A DNA stretch of 64,000 nt from Coniferiporia sulphurascens (Eukaryota > Basidiomycota > Agaricomycetes > Hymenochaetales > Hymenochaetaceae): contig NBBA01000001.1 of NCBI GenBank assembly GCA_002794785.1, forward strand, positions 4,774,001 through 4,838,000. The letters are read 5' to 3'. Shown here piece by piece: positions 1-11,923 of the stretch; positions within the stretch are counted from its first letter, which is position 1; every line of letters starts with the position of its first letter. Under the pieces are notes generated by a model. It saw only the letters and a program-made list of their open reading frames with translations. It was not told where the DNA came from and did not search any database. The position numbers were made by a program, and so were the translations under genes.

Positions 1-203
1 GAGGGCACATAAGCTCTGTCACATACGTATGCGACTCTTTTATGCTCCCACTTTCTAATTTTCAATCTCAAGGAGAGTTTTCCAATTAATCCGACCTCCT
101 CCACTGTGACTTATTTCCGGTTCTGTCTCTATGACTATGACATTCTCTACATAATATGGTAACCGAAATGACGACATTGGGCTTTTTACAGATCCAAGGA
201 AAC

Positions 204-1208
204 CTAAATGAACAGCTTGCCTTCACTAAACAACGTCGCCTCGCCCTGTAAATAAACCCTCTTCCTCTCCTCGTCAAATATCGCCACCATGTCGCCACCT
301 CGCTTGCTGACATGCTTCACGACCATCTCCTCCTTCGGCGCTACGCCTAGCTTGTTCGACCAGTACGGTGCCATCATGCAGTTGGCCGATCCGCAGACGT
401 GGTCCTCCGGGATACCGGCGCGCGGCGCAAACATACGCTCCTCGTATGCCACTCCTGGTTTTGAAGATGCCGCCGTGACTACATTGATGAAGTACGGCTC
501 CGTCTCCGCCTGCCCCACACCTCAACAACTAGGTCACGCTCAAACAACTGAATATATACTTACAAAGATCATTGGGTCGAAAACCACGGACGTTAGATCG
601 ATATCGCCAAGCTCAATCATGACATACAGCTCCGAGCCGCTTTCCCCGCTCGCTATGCCAATGAAGTTAATCACGGCATCCTCTTTCCCCATCGCCCTCG
701 TGACGACGCTCTTCAGGCGCACAAACTCCGCGGGATCTACGGGTGCGACATCAAACGCAGGAAGCTCGAGCTCAACGCGTTCTGAGGCCTCCTGCGCGTC
801 GCTCCCTGGCACTGGCAAAGGCCCGGGCACGCGCTTCGCATAGATAACAAGCCCGTGCCTCGTCGTAAAGCGCAGCACTCGCACGCGCGGCGGGACCAGC
901 TCAGGGCGCGCGAGGAGCGCATGTGTAGCCGCGAGCGTGCCGTGCCCGCAGATCGGCGGCTCTCTGTCCGGGACAAAGTAGCGTACGTGGAACGACGCCA
1001 TGTCCGCCTCCTGCGGGGCGGACGTGTCGGGCCAGACGAAGCATGCGATCGGCGGGTAGTTGAAGTTGCGCGTGATTCCATAGTACTCATCGTCGTCCTT
1101 GAGCGGCGCGTCGAGGAAGATGATGACGGCTGGGTTCCCGCCGAAGGGCGAACGCGTGAATGCGTTCGCGATCGCGTACTCGTACGTTTTCGTGGGGTTT
1201 TTCGCCAT
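204..1208 (-). CDS. PhzF-family isomerase-like protein
   Basis: Two exons, 564-1208 and 204-509, joined in phase 0 across a 54-nt GT-AG intron, give 316 residues, a usual length for the phenazine biosynthesis PhzF-like fold. The N-terminus has the family pattern NAFTRSPFGGNPAVI, followed by a PICGHGTLAA strand-turn; the second exon has FAPRAGIPEDHVCGSA, matching the FAP..G..ED.vtGSa block of the second half-barrel. PhzF relatives are diaminopimelate-epimerase-fold isomerases; the substrate of this one cannot be read from sequence. The catalytic glutamate of PhzF (NxSET context) is not visible: the matching segment reads NFNYPPIACF, a form I believe is common in fungal members. The start was chosen because the conserved N-terminus begins nine residues later. 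It is transcribed in tandem with the F-box gene upstream. Confidence 0.85.
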
Positions 1209-1230
1209 GAGTCACTACTTCCTCGCTGTC

Positions 1231-1252
1231 CCACCTATATAACTTATTGGAT
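1231..1252 (-). promoter_or_regulatory. CCAAT / TATA-like promoter of the PhzF gene
   Basis: On the minus strand, 23-42 nt before the start codon, lies CCAATAAGTTATATAGG, which combines a CCAAT box with a TATA-like run. The position is closer to the ATG than usual, so it may be core promoter or chance. Confidence 0.3.
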
Positions 1253-1540
1253 ACTCCGGGCAGCCTCGGGCATGACTCAACTGCAGCCTCATTACCGAGC
1301 ATTGATCTGATCGACATAGAAAGCAGCGTCAACCACGTGACGTAGTACAGATTATAAAGTTACATTCGCAAAGCTAAAGAAACCCATTACGATAAGGTAC
1401 AATTACATTCCATGGCAAGAACAGAGCTGGGATTTTGGGGTAACAGGACAGGTACGCGAAGCAGCGAGAGGTCCAGAAAACATGGAGCATAACAAGAGAT
1501 AGTACATGGATATATGAAACAACCCACAGAATACTGACAT

Positions 1541-3035
1541 TTACGCATGCTCACATCCATTAGCGTCAAGCATCTTGATTCCACGTGGCGCTAGTAAGCT
1601 GCGCCACGCACACATTTCGCCTTGAAACCCGGCCTCCCTCGCCCGAGCGGATATGCCGCGCTTTGCCCAGCGCACGTCGCGAGCGCGCACTTCTCGGAGG
1701 TTCGGGAGGTACGGAAGCAGACGTATGAGGTCATCACGGACGCCAGGCGTCGGGCGCGAGATCCAGATCGAAACTAACGGATGCCCAGTTCGGGAATCCT
1801 CTCTCACCGGCGCGTCCAGCACTAGACCCGTGCTTTCGAGCGAGAGAGCAGTCAGATCCGGTAGGAGACGTAAGAGCGCAGCGGGCGGCGGGAAGCGAAC
1901 GGTTGGCCAAGACTTTGGAGTGTGCAAAACAAGCGAATTGATGTTCCGTCCATGGGCACTTAGGAACTCCGTGACAAGGGAAAGAGGGGCTGGAAGGTCG
2001 CCGTACGGCGTGATGACGACGTTTCGTAGTGCGGGGAGTCGGCTGTGCACGAGCCGCAGAAGAAGTGGTGATGTGGGTGTTGCGAGTAGCGTAAGCGTGT
2101 GCAGGCGTGGCAGATGAAGCGGCGCGGCCGGCGGACGCAGAACAGATGAGAAAACACGGGCGTACGATTCTCCAGCGGCGGCATTGGCCATAACCATCGC
2201 ATCAACATCGTCTACGCCCAACCCGACGACCTCGAGCTCTTCAAGACCGCTACAACATGCGACGAGCTCCGTCAACGGATCGTCTCCAGAAATGATCGTA
2301 AATACGTCATATTTGACACCGTTTAGGCATCGTAAATTCTGTGCACCGTCCCGCAAACCAAGCGACATCATCGCGCGGCGGCTTAGTTGCACCGATAGAC
2401 TGAGCTCTAGGCGCATAAGGAAGGGAAGAAGAGGAAAAAGCGTCGACAGAAGTGAATCTACCGTGTAAGACTCCGATAGAGAGATGACATCAAGTTCAGA
2501 AAGCCTTAATGCTTGCACCCATCGGCCAGGAGTTGAATAAGGTATCCGGCGAATGGAGTCCCACTTTTGCTCCGAAGAGTGTAGATGCGCTGTGAACATC
2601 TTGAGCGACTCAAGCGTCGAGATGTCACAGCACGCGTACAATAGCGGAAAGGCGATGGTCTGAGTGAAGACACCATTAGCATCTCTTTCGAATATTCAAA
2701 AATACTGTACGTACCTTCAGGTCTTTGCAAACCAAGGCCAAGTTCCATTTTGACCATTTTGAACCATTCACCTTCGGACTCGTCTCTACCCGATCAACAG
2801 TCTCGGGCAACAGCCTACCGGTATCGGAATCGTCTTCAATAACCATTGTCATTATTTTGCGCCACACCTCCGCCGGCAACGGCTTTAAAGGTGGGCGCCC
2901 AGGAAGGAGGGGAACAAGTACAAAATAGCCGGCATAACGGGCATATGGCCTTGCTTTCAAGAGGACTTTCTCGGGTTCAACATGGGTAGGACGAGTGTAG
3001 GCTCTCGTCTCTGTTGTTAAGGTTGCAGTCGCCAT
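1541..3035 (-). CDS. F-box protein with leucine-rich-repeat-like C-terminal region
   Basis: Exons 2715-3035 and 1541-2659 join in phase 0 across a 55-nt intron (GTACGT donor, TCACTCAG acceptor) to give 479 residues. Residues about 50-112 look like an F-box: PLPAEVWRKIM near its start and LALVCKDLKTIAFPLLY at its end, spanning the intron. The rest is leucine-rich with irregular repeats such as LHLPRLHTLTLLATPTSPLLL and LPNLREVRARDV, the arrangement of the expanded fungal F-box/LRR families. Such proteins are substrate adaptors of SCF ubiquitin ligases; the target is unknown. It starts 432 bp from the divergently transcribed kinase gene. The F-box call rests on pattern only. Confidence 0.7.
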
Positions 3036-3467
3036 TCAACGCAATGGAAAGGGCACGTTGTTTAGAACATGCAAGTGCAAGGTCAAGAGACGAGGGCGCT
3101 CGGGTAAAATGCGGGGTAAGCGCTCAACTCGTCACAAAGCTTATGTAATGCTACGTGGCCAGGCTTCTCCCGAACAGCACAGCCGCCACTTCCTTCCCTG
3201 CCTCCGGCCCTCAACTACAGGGGTACCTTTAAGGCACCTGGGTACTGTCCCCTTTACCTCGACACCGCAAAAATCGAGTAATTAACAAAACTCCGTGTCA
3301 CCCGTTACTATCTATATTCAAAGATAATAAGAAGTCCTGCACCGTGGTGGTAAGCGTCCCTGTCCCCGTATCTGCGCACCTTTCGTCAGTGGTATATGTG
3401 TATACTTAAAACAAATTATATGCTGTTAGCATTCGTACAAGCTGATATCAAAACTCTACGATTAAAC
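3036..3467. promoter_or_regulatory. Divergent intergenic promoter region, F-box gene / kinase gene
   Basis: This 432-bp gap separates the two divergently oriented start codons, so it must hold both promoters. I see no ORF of note and no unambiguous motif. Confidence 0.4.
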
Positions 3468-5056
3468 ATGTCAACAGATGCCCAACCTGGTACTTCTGGG
3501 TCTTCATCTACAGTTGACGAGGCAAGTCTTGTGAGATTTTACTCCAGCTTGATCACTGAGTCTGGGAAAAGAGTACGATAGAACAAAAAGAGTCGGGCGT
3601 TGCTTCGACTGTGTATCGCGCTCTACTTAAAGGAGATTCAGAACTCTGGATAGCAATCAAATCGGCATCCTCAAGAAAAAGATTCTCTCCGGAGCCACAT
3701 GATATTCTGAAAGAGATCGCAATGTTGTCAAGCATATCACACAATAATGTTCGTTTACTCGCATGTTTTTTACCCTTAAGCAGCTAATCGAATTAACTAG
3801 ACAGATAATCGAAATAGCGGGTTCGAAGCGTACAAGCGATATGATCGAACTATGGACGCCTTGGATCCCCTATAATCTTGAAGATCTCCTCGATACGCCG
3901 ACATTTTCACCTAGCATAATTCCGACCGAAGTAAACCACCTGATCCTCAGCACTACAAACAGTTCGGAAGCTCCATCAAGAGCCGACATTTTCGAGGCCG
4001 TCGCAAAAGCGATTATTTACCAAATAATTGTTTCCCTTGAATATTTGCACGGATTAGATCCCCCAATTGGTCACAGAGACATCAAGCCTCGAAACGTATT
4101 ATTGACCGCCTCTGGTTGTGTAAAGCTCATCGATTTCGGAATCGCGTTTCGTGAGCGTGTCAACTCGGTTCCGACAAATTTATGGCCAGAGAAAGCAGAG
4201 AACATGTACAATGATGTCTCAACAGGGTACGTTTCGCTACGGACAAAGTCTTTTAAAGCTGTACTAACGAGCTGTATGAAGACCGTTTCGCGCACCTGAG
4301 CTTCTTTTCGGACCAAAAACCTATGATGCCTGTGCTACAGATCTCTGGAGCCTCGGATGCACGATCGCGCATTTCTTCACGCGCCTTCGTCTTTTGAGAA
4401 AGTCATACAACGATGACGACGGGGACGACTTCGACCCCGACGGTGAGGGCAGTGCGTCAGGGTATGTGATCCCCAAGGACGTGGATTCGATAACGTTCCG
4501 CTCTGCGGAGTGGATGCGCTTGCCGCTGTTTGATGGTCGGCGAGGTAGCATCGGCCTTGCGTGGAGCATATTCAGACTGCGAGGAACGCCTGGCGTGGAG
4601 AACTGGCCTGTAAGTAGTTTCTCCTATTCCCTTCGAAAAACGGGTTGTTTAATGCTCTCACTTCAGGATTTTGACAGCCTGCCCGACGCCAACAAAGTGC
4701 AATTCAAAGTGGTCTCAGCGGTAGATCTGTGCCCACACCTGCCTAACCTCCCTTCGGAAACAGGGAGTACGGGGTCCGCCCACGCCCCTCCTCCCACAAG
4801 CGTACCCTCGCCTTTAGACTTGATACGTCGTCTGCTCGTATACCCGCCCGAGGATAGGATTAAAGCTTCCACTGCATTGAGGCACCCATGGTTCCTGTCC
4901 ACAAGTGGCACATTACCATTACTCCCTGCCGACTATCCTAGGGAAAAAGATGCAACAGAGGATGCGACAGATGGGTCGGCGGAACGCTCCGAACAACCAT
5001 TATGGCATGGAAAAGATTTGGGACACTGGCTGAGTAGAGCATTCAGACAGAGATGA
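3468..5056 (+). CDS. Ser/Thr protein kinase, CDK-type (Csk1/CAK-related)
   Basis: Five exons (3468-3489, 3561-3748, 3805-4226, 4282-4609, 4667-5056) total 1350 nt, 449 residues, with all junctions in frame. Visible kinase motifs in order: a glycine-loop-like ESGVASTVYRA, the lysine of LWIAIK, HNNIIEIAG built across intron 2, HRDIKPRNVLL (catalytic loop), LIDFGIA (DFG), STGPFRAPELLFG built across intron 3, DLWSLGCTIAHFF, and RIKASTALRHPWF in the last helices. The STGPxRAPELLFG segment resembles Csk1-type CDK-activating kinases. An acidic, low-complexity insert (DDDGDDFDPDGEG) lies in the C-lobe. The first exon of only 22 coding nt is the weakest part of the model; the frame upstream of the glycine loop is closed, so an upstream exon is required. 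Confidence 0.8.
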
Positions 5057-6342
5057 CTTGAACTCATGCGTGTGGTATATACACCAATCGAGGCAATACT
5101 GATAAAATTGTGGAGCAACAAAACTAGAAAGCAGGCTATCGCCTGTATCTGATGCGTGTATAGGTCCTTTGCCCCGATCGCCGAAGCTACTTGTCATCTT
5201 AATTAAAACAGAGGAGTCACTTTAGACACCGCCAAGCCCTACAAAATTACCATACGCCCCTCAATTCTCACTTACGAAAGAGCAGACTGATATCAAAAAC
5301 TTCATCCTCCGCGCGATCTGATACAAGCTGCGGAGTCAAACTAACACAGCCGTGAAATACACGAGGCAATAAATTGACGAATTTGGCCAACTGACAATCC
5401 AAGCCATTACTATCGGACATCTCACATGGGCTAGAAGTCTCGTGCAATGTATCAGACAATGTTGGATGATTGTATGAAACAGTTATCTCCGTATATCTGG
5501 ATTCTACATTGCTCGCGCGTGCAATGCGGCGTTTTAGCTAGCCACTTTGCTTCCCCGGAGTAAAATAGCAAATGGAAATAGAGCGATTGCACAGGGTCAT
5601 GCCAAGTAGCTCCTACGGATGGGTCCGAGTTTATTAAGGATTACTACCCGAATCGCAGGACCGCAGCTCCGAATTAAATTGCTTTCCTCTAGTGGCAATC
5701 GCCTGAGATTTTGATGAACTTTTAAGACAAAGTCGGCGCATCGAACTTTGCTACTCTCGAAATTGCGCAAGATTATGTGAAGTTTACCAGACACGATATC
5801 AGGGGCAACGTGTGATATTAGTACTTGACATGTTGATGGGCAGCAAAGAAGAGATGCAAAGAATACGTCGGTTGAGGTCTCAACCCCAGATCTTGAGTCA
5901 GAGACTCGAAGTCCGATTCTTGGCAAGCGCTATTTCATGCAAACGATGGTTCCAGTTCTGATTCATTGCCGTTCCTTCAAGTTGCCTTGTTGATGTCTTG
6001 CACTTATCATTAGGCAAGTAGCAGTGTAGTTAGGATGAAGCAGGCCACGGTTCAAGTTGAGATTACCGCTCGCAAACTTGGGGGTTCCGATTACGTCACG
6101 AGCTTCCAAGTGATGTTTCCCCATAATTTGACGCCTTCAATGACTTCCAGGTGACTTTCTCAAGGTCTTTCCCGTTCTTTCAGATGCAGCTCGACCGGGA
6201 AAGATTATTGAGAAAAAGGTTAAGTATATCTACTTAGCTCTACGATTCCCCCGATCGCTCTCGATTTTGCAACTATCTACTCCAGCTCAGGCAGCTAACG
6301 AGCGCTGGTAGTCCGAGGCTCTGAGCCGCATACAACTTCAAT
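5057..6342. other. Intergenic region without recognisable gene
   Basis: About 1.3 kb between the kinase stop and the dCMP deaminase start, both on the plus strand. The longest minus-strand ORF (5597-5926, 109 codons) shows no family resemblance. It probably contains the kinase 3' UTR and the DCD1 promoter. Confidence 0.4.
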
Positions 6343-7893
6343 ATGTTTATCATAGTGATAGGGACTCGAGCCTCTGGAAAATCAAGCATCAAAGAATACC
6401 TCCTCCAGGGGAAAATTTTCAAGCACGTTCGCCTAGTATACGACGGCAATCCTGGAGGCCATAGCACCCAGTCCTTGGTGCGTGATAACATCCAAGTCTT
6501 CATCTCTTCGATTGGTTGGCCAAACTCACATGCCTTCCCAGGACAACCCAGGAGGAAATAATAGCAGACCTGATCAAGGACGAACTCTGTCTGAAGAATA
6601 TCAGGAAACAGATTATGCTAATTCGCTAGAGGCCAAAGAGGATGAACCCCCCGGCCCGCGGGTGACGGCCACGCACAGACGCGGAGGTTCATCATTATCG
6701 ACAACCTCCAATGTCTCCGTCACACTAGCAGACGTAGGAGATATATCTGGTGTCGATGGAACGTTAGGGTTCTCCGACCCAGCGCGTCTTCTCGAGCACG
6801 TTACGCGACACTGGCGAGAAGACTTCGTTACAGAGGATATAACAACACGAGAGGTGCTTGAACCGTTCCTTAAGCGCCCTTTCGTCCTCCTCGTCAGCGT
6901 CGACGCGCCCACGCTGGTCCGTTTCCACCGACACCGGAAGTATAAGCAATCCCCGAGCAAGTTTAGTTTTTTTAATAATCGAACATTGTTTTCCTCCAGC
7001 CGCCACGCAACGGCGACCCTCGAACAGTTCGTCACGGATGACGACCGAGTCTCCTTTGGTCCTGAGTCGGGTCAGGTCACCTCCGCATACCTCTTCGCCA
7101 GCCACCATCTTTGCCACGTGAACGTGATCAACTCATTCTCCACTGTAACCGATCTTTACATACATCTGGAGGCATTAGACATCTTGAATCCCGATCGTCT
7201 TAGACCTGGATGGGACTCATATTTCATGGTATCTTTCTTTCATGCCAGCTTATACTGAAACTTTTTAGTTATTATGTTACCATTTGATGAACAGAAACTC
7301 GCTTCCCTCGCCTCCCATCGGTCAAACTGTATGAAACGCAGAGTGGGGGCTATATTGGTCAGAGACCATACGATTATTGCCACGGGGTAATCGTGACTCT
7401 TTTGTTCTACTCTCTTCCTCCTTACTTACGTGTTGTTTTAAGATACAACGGAACACCTCGTGGTGTCCCTAATTGCAATGAAGGTGGCTGCAAGCGATGT
7501 AATGAGGGGGGTGCTGGTTCCGTAGGCGGTTTCGAGGAGTGCTTATGCATTCATGCCGAGGAGAATGCTCTTCTTGAGGCCGGCCGCGAACGGGTCGGAA
7601 AGGGTGCCGTGATCTACTGCAATACGTGAGTGATAGACTAAATGAAAAATCACGTCTAAATGAGGCGTTTTTCTTTCCCGCTAGGTGCCCGTGTCTAAAA
7701 TGCACTATTAAAATCGTGCAAAACGGGGTTACGGAGGTTGTCTATAACCTAAGCTACAAAATGTATGCCATCAATCTATCTTTCCTGTGTATTTCATGTG
7801 GGCTCAATGCAGAGTAATTTTAGGGACACATCATCCGCCCGTGTTTTCGAAATGGCCGGCGTAAAGCTCCGACAGTACTCACCACCGGGCTGA
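6343..7893 (+). CDS. DCD1: Deoxycytidylate (dCMP) deaminase
   Basis: Seven exons (6343-6477, 6542-6939, 7000-7228, 7295-7386, 7443-7625, 7685-7762, 7824-7893) give 394 residues. The enzyme converts dCMP to dUMP, feeding thymidylate synthesis. As in other fungal Dcd1 proteins there is an N-terminal P-loop region (GTRASGKSS, residues 7-15) before the deaminase domain, which begins near KLASLASHRSNCMKRRVGA. Zinc ligands are visible as HAEEN (His322, catalytic Glu324) and PCLKC (Cys349, Cys352). The C-terminus VVYNLSYKM...SARVFEMAG is typical and is assembled across the last intron. Exon 2 adds a variable serine-rich linker; its start (6542) is the least certain junction. It converges on TTI1 with 95 bp between stops. 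Confidence 0.93.
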
Positions 7894-7988
7894 CGAACTT
7901 GTAATCTCTACCACCCTCAGTATTTTTTTTCCGGATTTCATTTATCCAATCGAATGTTTGTACGGTAATAATTTATATTGTTTTTGCT

Positions 7989-10900
7989 TCATGCCGTTTC
8001 TTTCTGCTGTGCACTAGATAATTCTGCCATAATAATATCAAAGTTTTCCTGTACGTCCCATTTTGTCCGCCTAAGGTACCCAAGGTTTTGTGTTTCCGGA
8101 GTCGACACAGTTGATGCAAGCACAAGCCACACCGCATCTTCGTTCTTCTCTCCAAATGCGACGTACAATTCACGCGCAGCCGCCTGCAATTCTTCATGTG
8201 CACCCTTGTGCAGGAAACGACGAAAGGACACTAGAACATCCCACGAGCGCCGGTCCTGAATCTGCACGCCACCACGAGGCGCAGTGGCCATCGTTTCGAG
8301 CATCGCGCGGTACAGTCGATGTGAATGTGTGTATGCCGACTCCGTCCCTACGCCAGCGAGCCCCGTACGGCGCGCAAGCGCGCTCGCAGCATCTGCGTTG
8401 TCAAGCGCTGCGAGAGTAGAGCGAAAGCGCGGCCAGACGTCGTCCCATATACGCGGTGCCATGAACGGTCCGTGTACGCGCGCAAGCGCCGCTACGAATC
8501 CGGCGGCAGCGGCGACGACGGGGGTTTGCGCGTCCCCAAGGCGGTTCAGAACGAACGGCCACGCACGATGCACAGCAGGGAGAAGTGCAGACGCTGGAAG
8601 GACCGGCGCAGCAGCGGCAAGCAGTGTCAAAATCCGCACGCGCACCGTTAATGAGCCGTGTGTGAGAAGGGTGATAGAGCGCGCGACGATCTGCACGGTG
8701 AGCGCTTGTGCGGGTGTCGGAGGTGGATCGCCGAGTGAGTCGGGCTCGTTGAGCTGCTGCTTTTCTTCCTCGTCGTCTCCACTCGTTTCTTTCGACTTTC
8801 CTTTACCCCATGCCTCTTGAGGTGGAGGGCCGAAATCTTCCTCCTCTTCGTCTACTGAGCCTTTTGAATCGTTACGATGCTCAACCCAGTACATGGAGTC
8901 CTCGAAATGCTTTTTATCGGAAATATTATCAGTCTCGCCAGGTAATGCGGCATCATCTATCGCGCGAGACTCTTCCGCTTCCACAACCTTGACGACCTCA
9001 TGTAACGCCTCTACAAGACCCTCGACAACGACTGTATACCCATGAAAGTCGTCCAGACGATCGAAACACTCTTCAACGACATCACCTGCCCGCTGTACGA
9101 CATCGCGTCCGACAAGGCGCACGAGAACAGCGAGCACACGCGCCGCATCAACGTCAAGCAAACGACGCGTCAACCTGCGCGATACACTATCGAGCGCGTA
9201 GTCAAAGTTGGACAGTAGCAAGTTCCCTGGCGCCGCATATCCCAAGCTACGCGTCACATGTTGCAGCGCAGCGAAAGCGGTGTCGGAGAGATGTGCCTCT
9301 GGAGAAACAAGCGAATGAAGTAGTGGATAAAGTGCGTGAATGAGAAGAGTGGAAAAGCGTGATCGCAGGATGTTGGCTGAGACGGCGAGGAGTTGTAAAG
9401 AAAATGATTTGCGCAGAATGGACTGACTGGCACTAGTTCGAGGCAATTTAATGCTTGATTTGAAATCAAAACGTGTTTGAAGTGGTGTCAATCCTTGGGT
9501 GTACTCAATTGCCAGGAGTCCGTCGTCAGCATCGTCGGCAGGCACATTATCCTTTTCGTTCGCCAAGTCTTCATCTTCCACGTCCCAAAACTCCGAGACC
9601 GTCTTCGCGAGCCACCGAGCGTGTTTTTCTACCCTTCTTCCCCTAACACCCTCTATATCACTCCCTTCCGTATTTCCATCATCCAGCGTGACACCAACGA
9701 CACCCTCCAGTATTCTGCAAGCACACCACAGCGCCGCCGCAGCACTCGCATTCCCACGTTGTGCGACTGCGACACGTACAAACCATTCGACAGCGAACAG
9801 ACAAGTGTCGCCACCTGCCGCGCCCAATGAGCGCAGCATTCGTTCGAGTGCGGCAAACGCATCGTGCGTCGTCACGTACCGCAGTGTTTCCGAAGGAAAG
9901 GCGATTCGTTCCTCTTCGGACGATTGTAAGAGACCCACTACGCCTGCGCCTCCTGCTGAGACCGACGCAGAAAGCGGAGCGAAGTCGAGCACTGAAAGAA
10001 GACGCCAGCCCCATTTTTCAATATGGCCCGTCGGCCCAAGAAGTCTTCCAACGCCCCCACCAGCGACGCTCAGACGACAGGCAGCCTCAACTTGACCCGC
10101 AATGTGCTCGATTTTTGCATCCGCCTGTGTTGGAAGGAGACGGGGCAACGCAGAAAGGTTTTCTGTGGTCTGATGCAGCAGTGTCTGGAGGAGCGCGTAA
10201 CTTCCTTTGGCTGGCGGGGTTAGAAGTGTGGACAGAGCAGTACGTGCATGTGAAGAGACGGAAGGAAATCGGGAGTTTGAAAGTGTAAGTAGAAACGACA
10301 AAAGAAGTGGCCGTGCATTAGATAGGGTAAGACGGGCTTTAGAAAGAAGAGACTGAGAGAGGGATGAGAGACCAAGGAGAGCGAGCGGTGTCGGATGGGA
10401 GACAAGGGGGGCCAAGGTATTTAAAGCAATTAGCACTTGAGAAGACGAGGCGCGAAGCCAGGTTGCAGAGCGAGTTGTTTCATAGGGATTTTTGGACTCT
10501 GAGTTAGAGTGCGACGAGGACTCAGCGGCGTCCCCGCTAACGAGCTCCGTTAGATCTTCTAGCCCTGTGAACTCCTTCACAGCTCCAGTGGCCAGACAAA
10601 CATCATCGCCGAGTGCACGAATGACAATAGCATCCAGGACCCGGAGGGACGCGGATACAACTGCACTATTCACCCAAGTCTTGCCCTTCAGGACATTGCT
10701 CGTTTTCCCGAGCGCGACGCGCGTCGCAGTGCTCACCACTCCAGGAAGGATTGAAGGGACGACCCCGCTTGGGACGTAAATCGAGACGATAACCTCAGAA
10801 GTCCGAAGCGAACATAACTGGAGAGGGAGATGTTCAGACGTAGAGGTAATCAGAAGAGAATTGAGTGTCTGCCCGAGGACCGGCACAAGCTTTTCCAGGT

Positions 10901-11500
10901 GCGCATGAGTTTGTAGGTCATTCAACCGAACACGCGCCTTCTCTATCTCCTTTGGGCCCTCTTCAATGACGTCCTCACCGTTCGAGCGATCCCTCAGCAA
11001 GCACAGAAGAAGTCTAGCCGCAGCCTCCTTCGTCTCATCATCTCTCTCCCTTCCTTTTCCCTTTCCGCCAAGTCCGCCCACGACCGAACCCGCTAACATG
11101 AGCACCTGCTCCCAAACGGCCTCCTCGCACGTCCACCACCACCAACGAAAAAGAAGCTCGAAAACATTGAAGATCCGTTCAAGCACTTGGTCCGGGATGT
11201 TCGAGGAGCCGTTGTACCTGAGGATCGTGGACAGGGGGAAAAACACGCATACAATCGTCCCGGGATTCAGTTTCACTCGATCTTGGTCCAGTTTTTGTAG
11301 ACGCTTCGTCAAGTCGGACAAGGTAGTGAGGACTTTGGGAATCGTTTGGTTATTCAGGCGTGAGTGCTCAAGCAACGGCATACACATAGTCTTCAGCTGT
11401 AAATGTGTTAAATCTCACCGTAATTAGGACACTGTTTGAAGTCTACCTCTAGGAACAAGCTTTGGCTGGCAGCTTCATTATGCTGGTGAGGTGATTGCAT
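7989..11500 (-). CDS. TTI1: TEL2-interacting protein 1, TTT complex subunit
   Basis: A short first exon (11447-11500, 18 codons) and one long exon (7989-11396) joined in phase 0 across a 50-nt intron give 1153 residues, as expected for Tti1. Tti1 with Tel2 and Tti2 forms the HSP90 co-chaperone that stabilises PIKK kinases (TOR, ATM/ATR-like, DNA-PK family). The N-terminus LKTMCMPLLEHSRLNNQTIP, the block ILRYN.SSNIPDQVLERIF and the following FRWWWWTCEEAVWEQVLMLAG are characteristic of the family. The remainder is alpha-helical, leucine/alanine-rich HEAT-like sequence with an acidic linker (SVDEEEEDFGPPPQEAWGKG). The upstream exon was preferred to the in-exon ATG because it restores the conserved N-terminus. 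Confidence 0.87.
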
Positions 11501-11923
11501 CTTGAATACCGGCTTCACGACATGCAAAGGACCAGTGTGACTCCTTATCTTTCAGCCCTGGTTTCTTGCGAGTATATCAAAAGATTTTTTCAAGCAATAA
11601 GAAACGCATACTAGAAGTTACAGAGTCCAGACAGTTCGGATACAGAGCGAGGACCGGAACGCTTCATGGGCGTCCAGACTTGAGAAGCAAGCGCGTCGGG
11701 TTTTCCCGAACATTTAATTGGCACATTCCTAACCGCCTTCAAAAAACCAATCTCACCGACTGCTATGACATCTTTCAGTCTCGAAGCACGGGAAGTAACT
11801 TGTGGTGTAAATCTAGAGTAAATATCTTCTAGATACCAATACAGCGCAACGCCATACAACATCAATAAAAAACCGTATATAATTTAAAGTATGCAGGGAA
11901 AAAAAAAGACGCATGCAGATTCG
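11501..11923. other. Intergenic region, arrestin-gene 3' end to TTI1 5' end
   Basis: A 423-bp spacer between two minus-strand genes, expected to hold the TTI1 promoter and the 3' UTR of the arrestin gene. No gene is seen. Confidence 0.4.

Noticed and set aside
289..843. 184-codon plus-strand ORF
   Set aside because: It lies antisense to the PhzF gene; its composition and frame are explained by the opposite coding strand and it has no motif.
8284..8820. Long plus-strand ORFs within TTI1
   Set aside because: Serine/arginine/alanine-rich antisense shadows of the GC-rich TTI1 exon.
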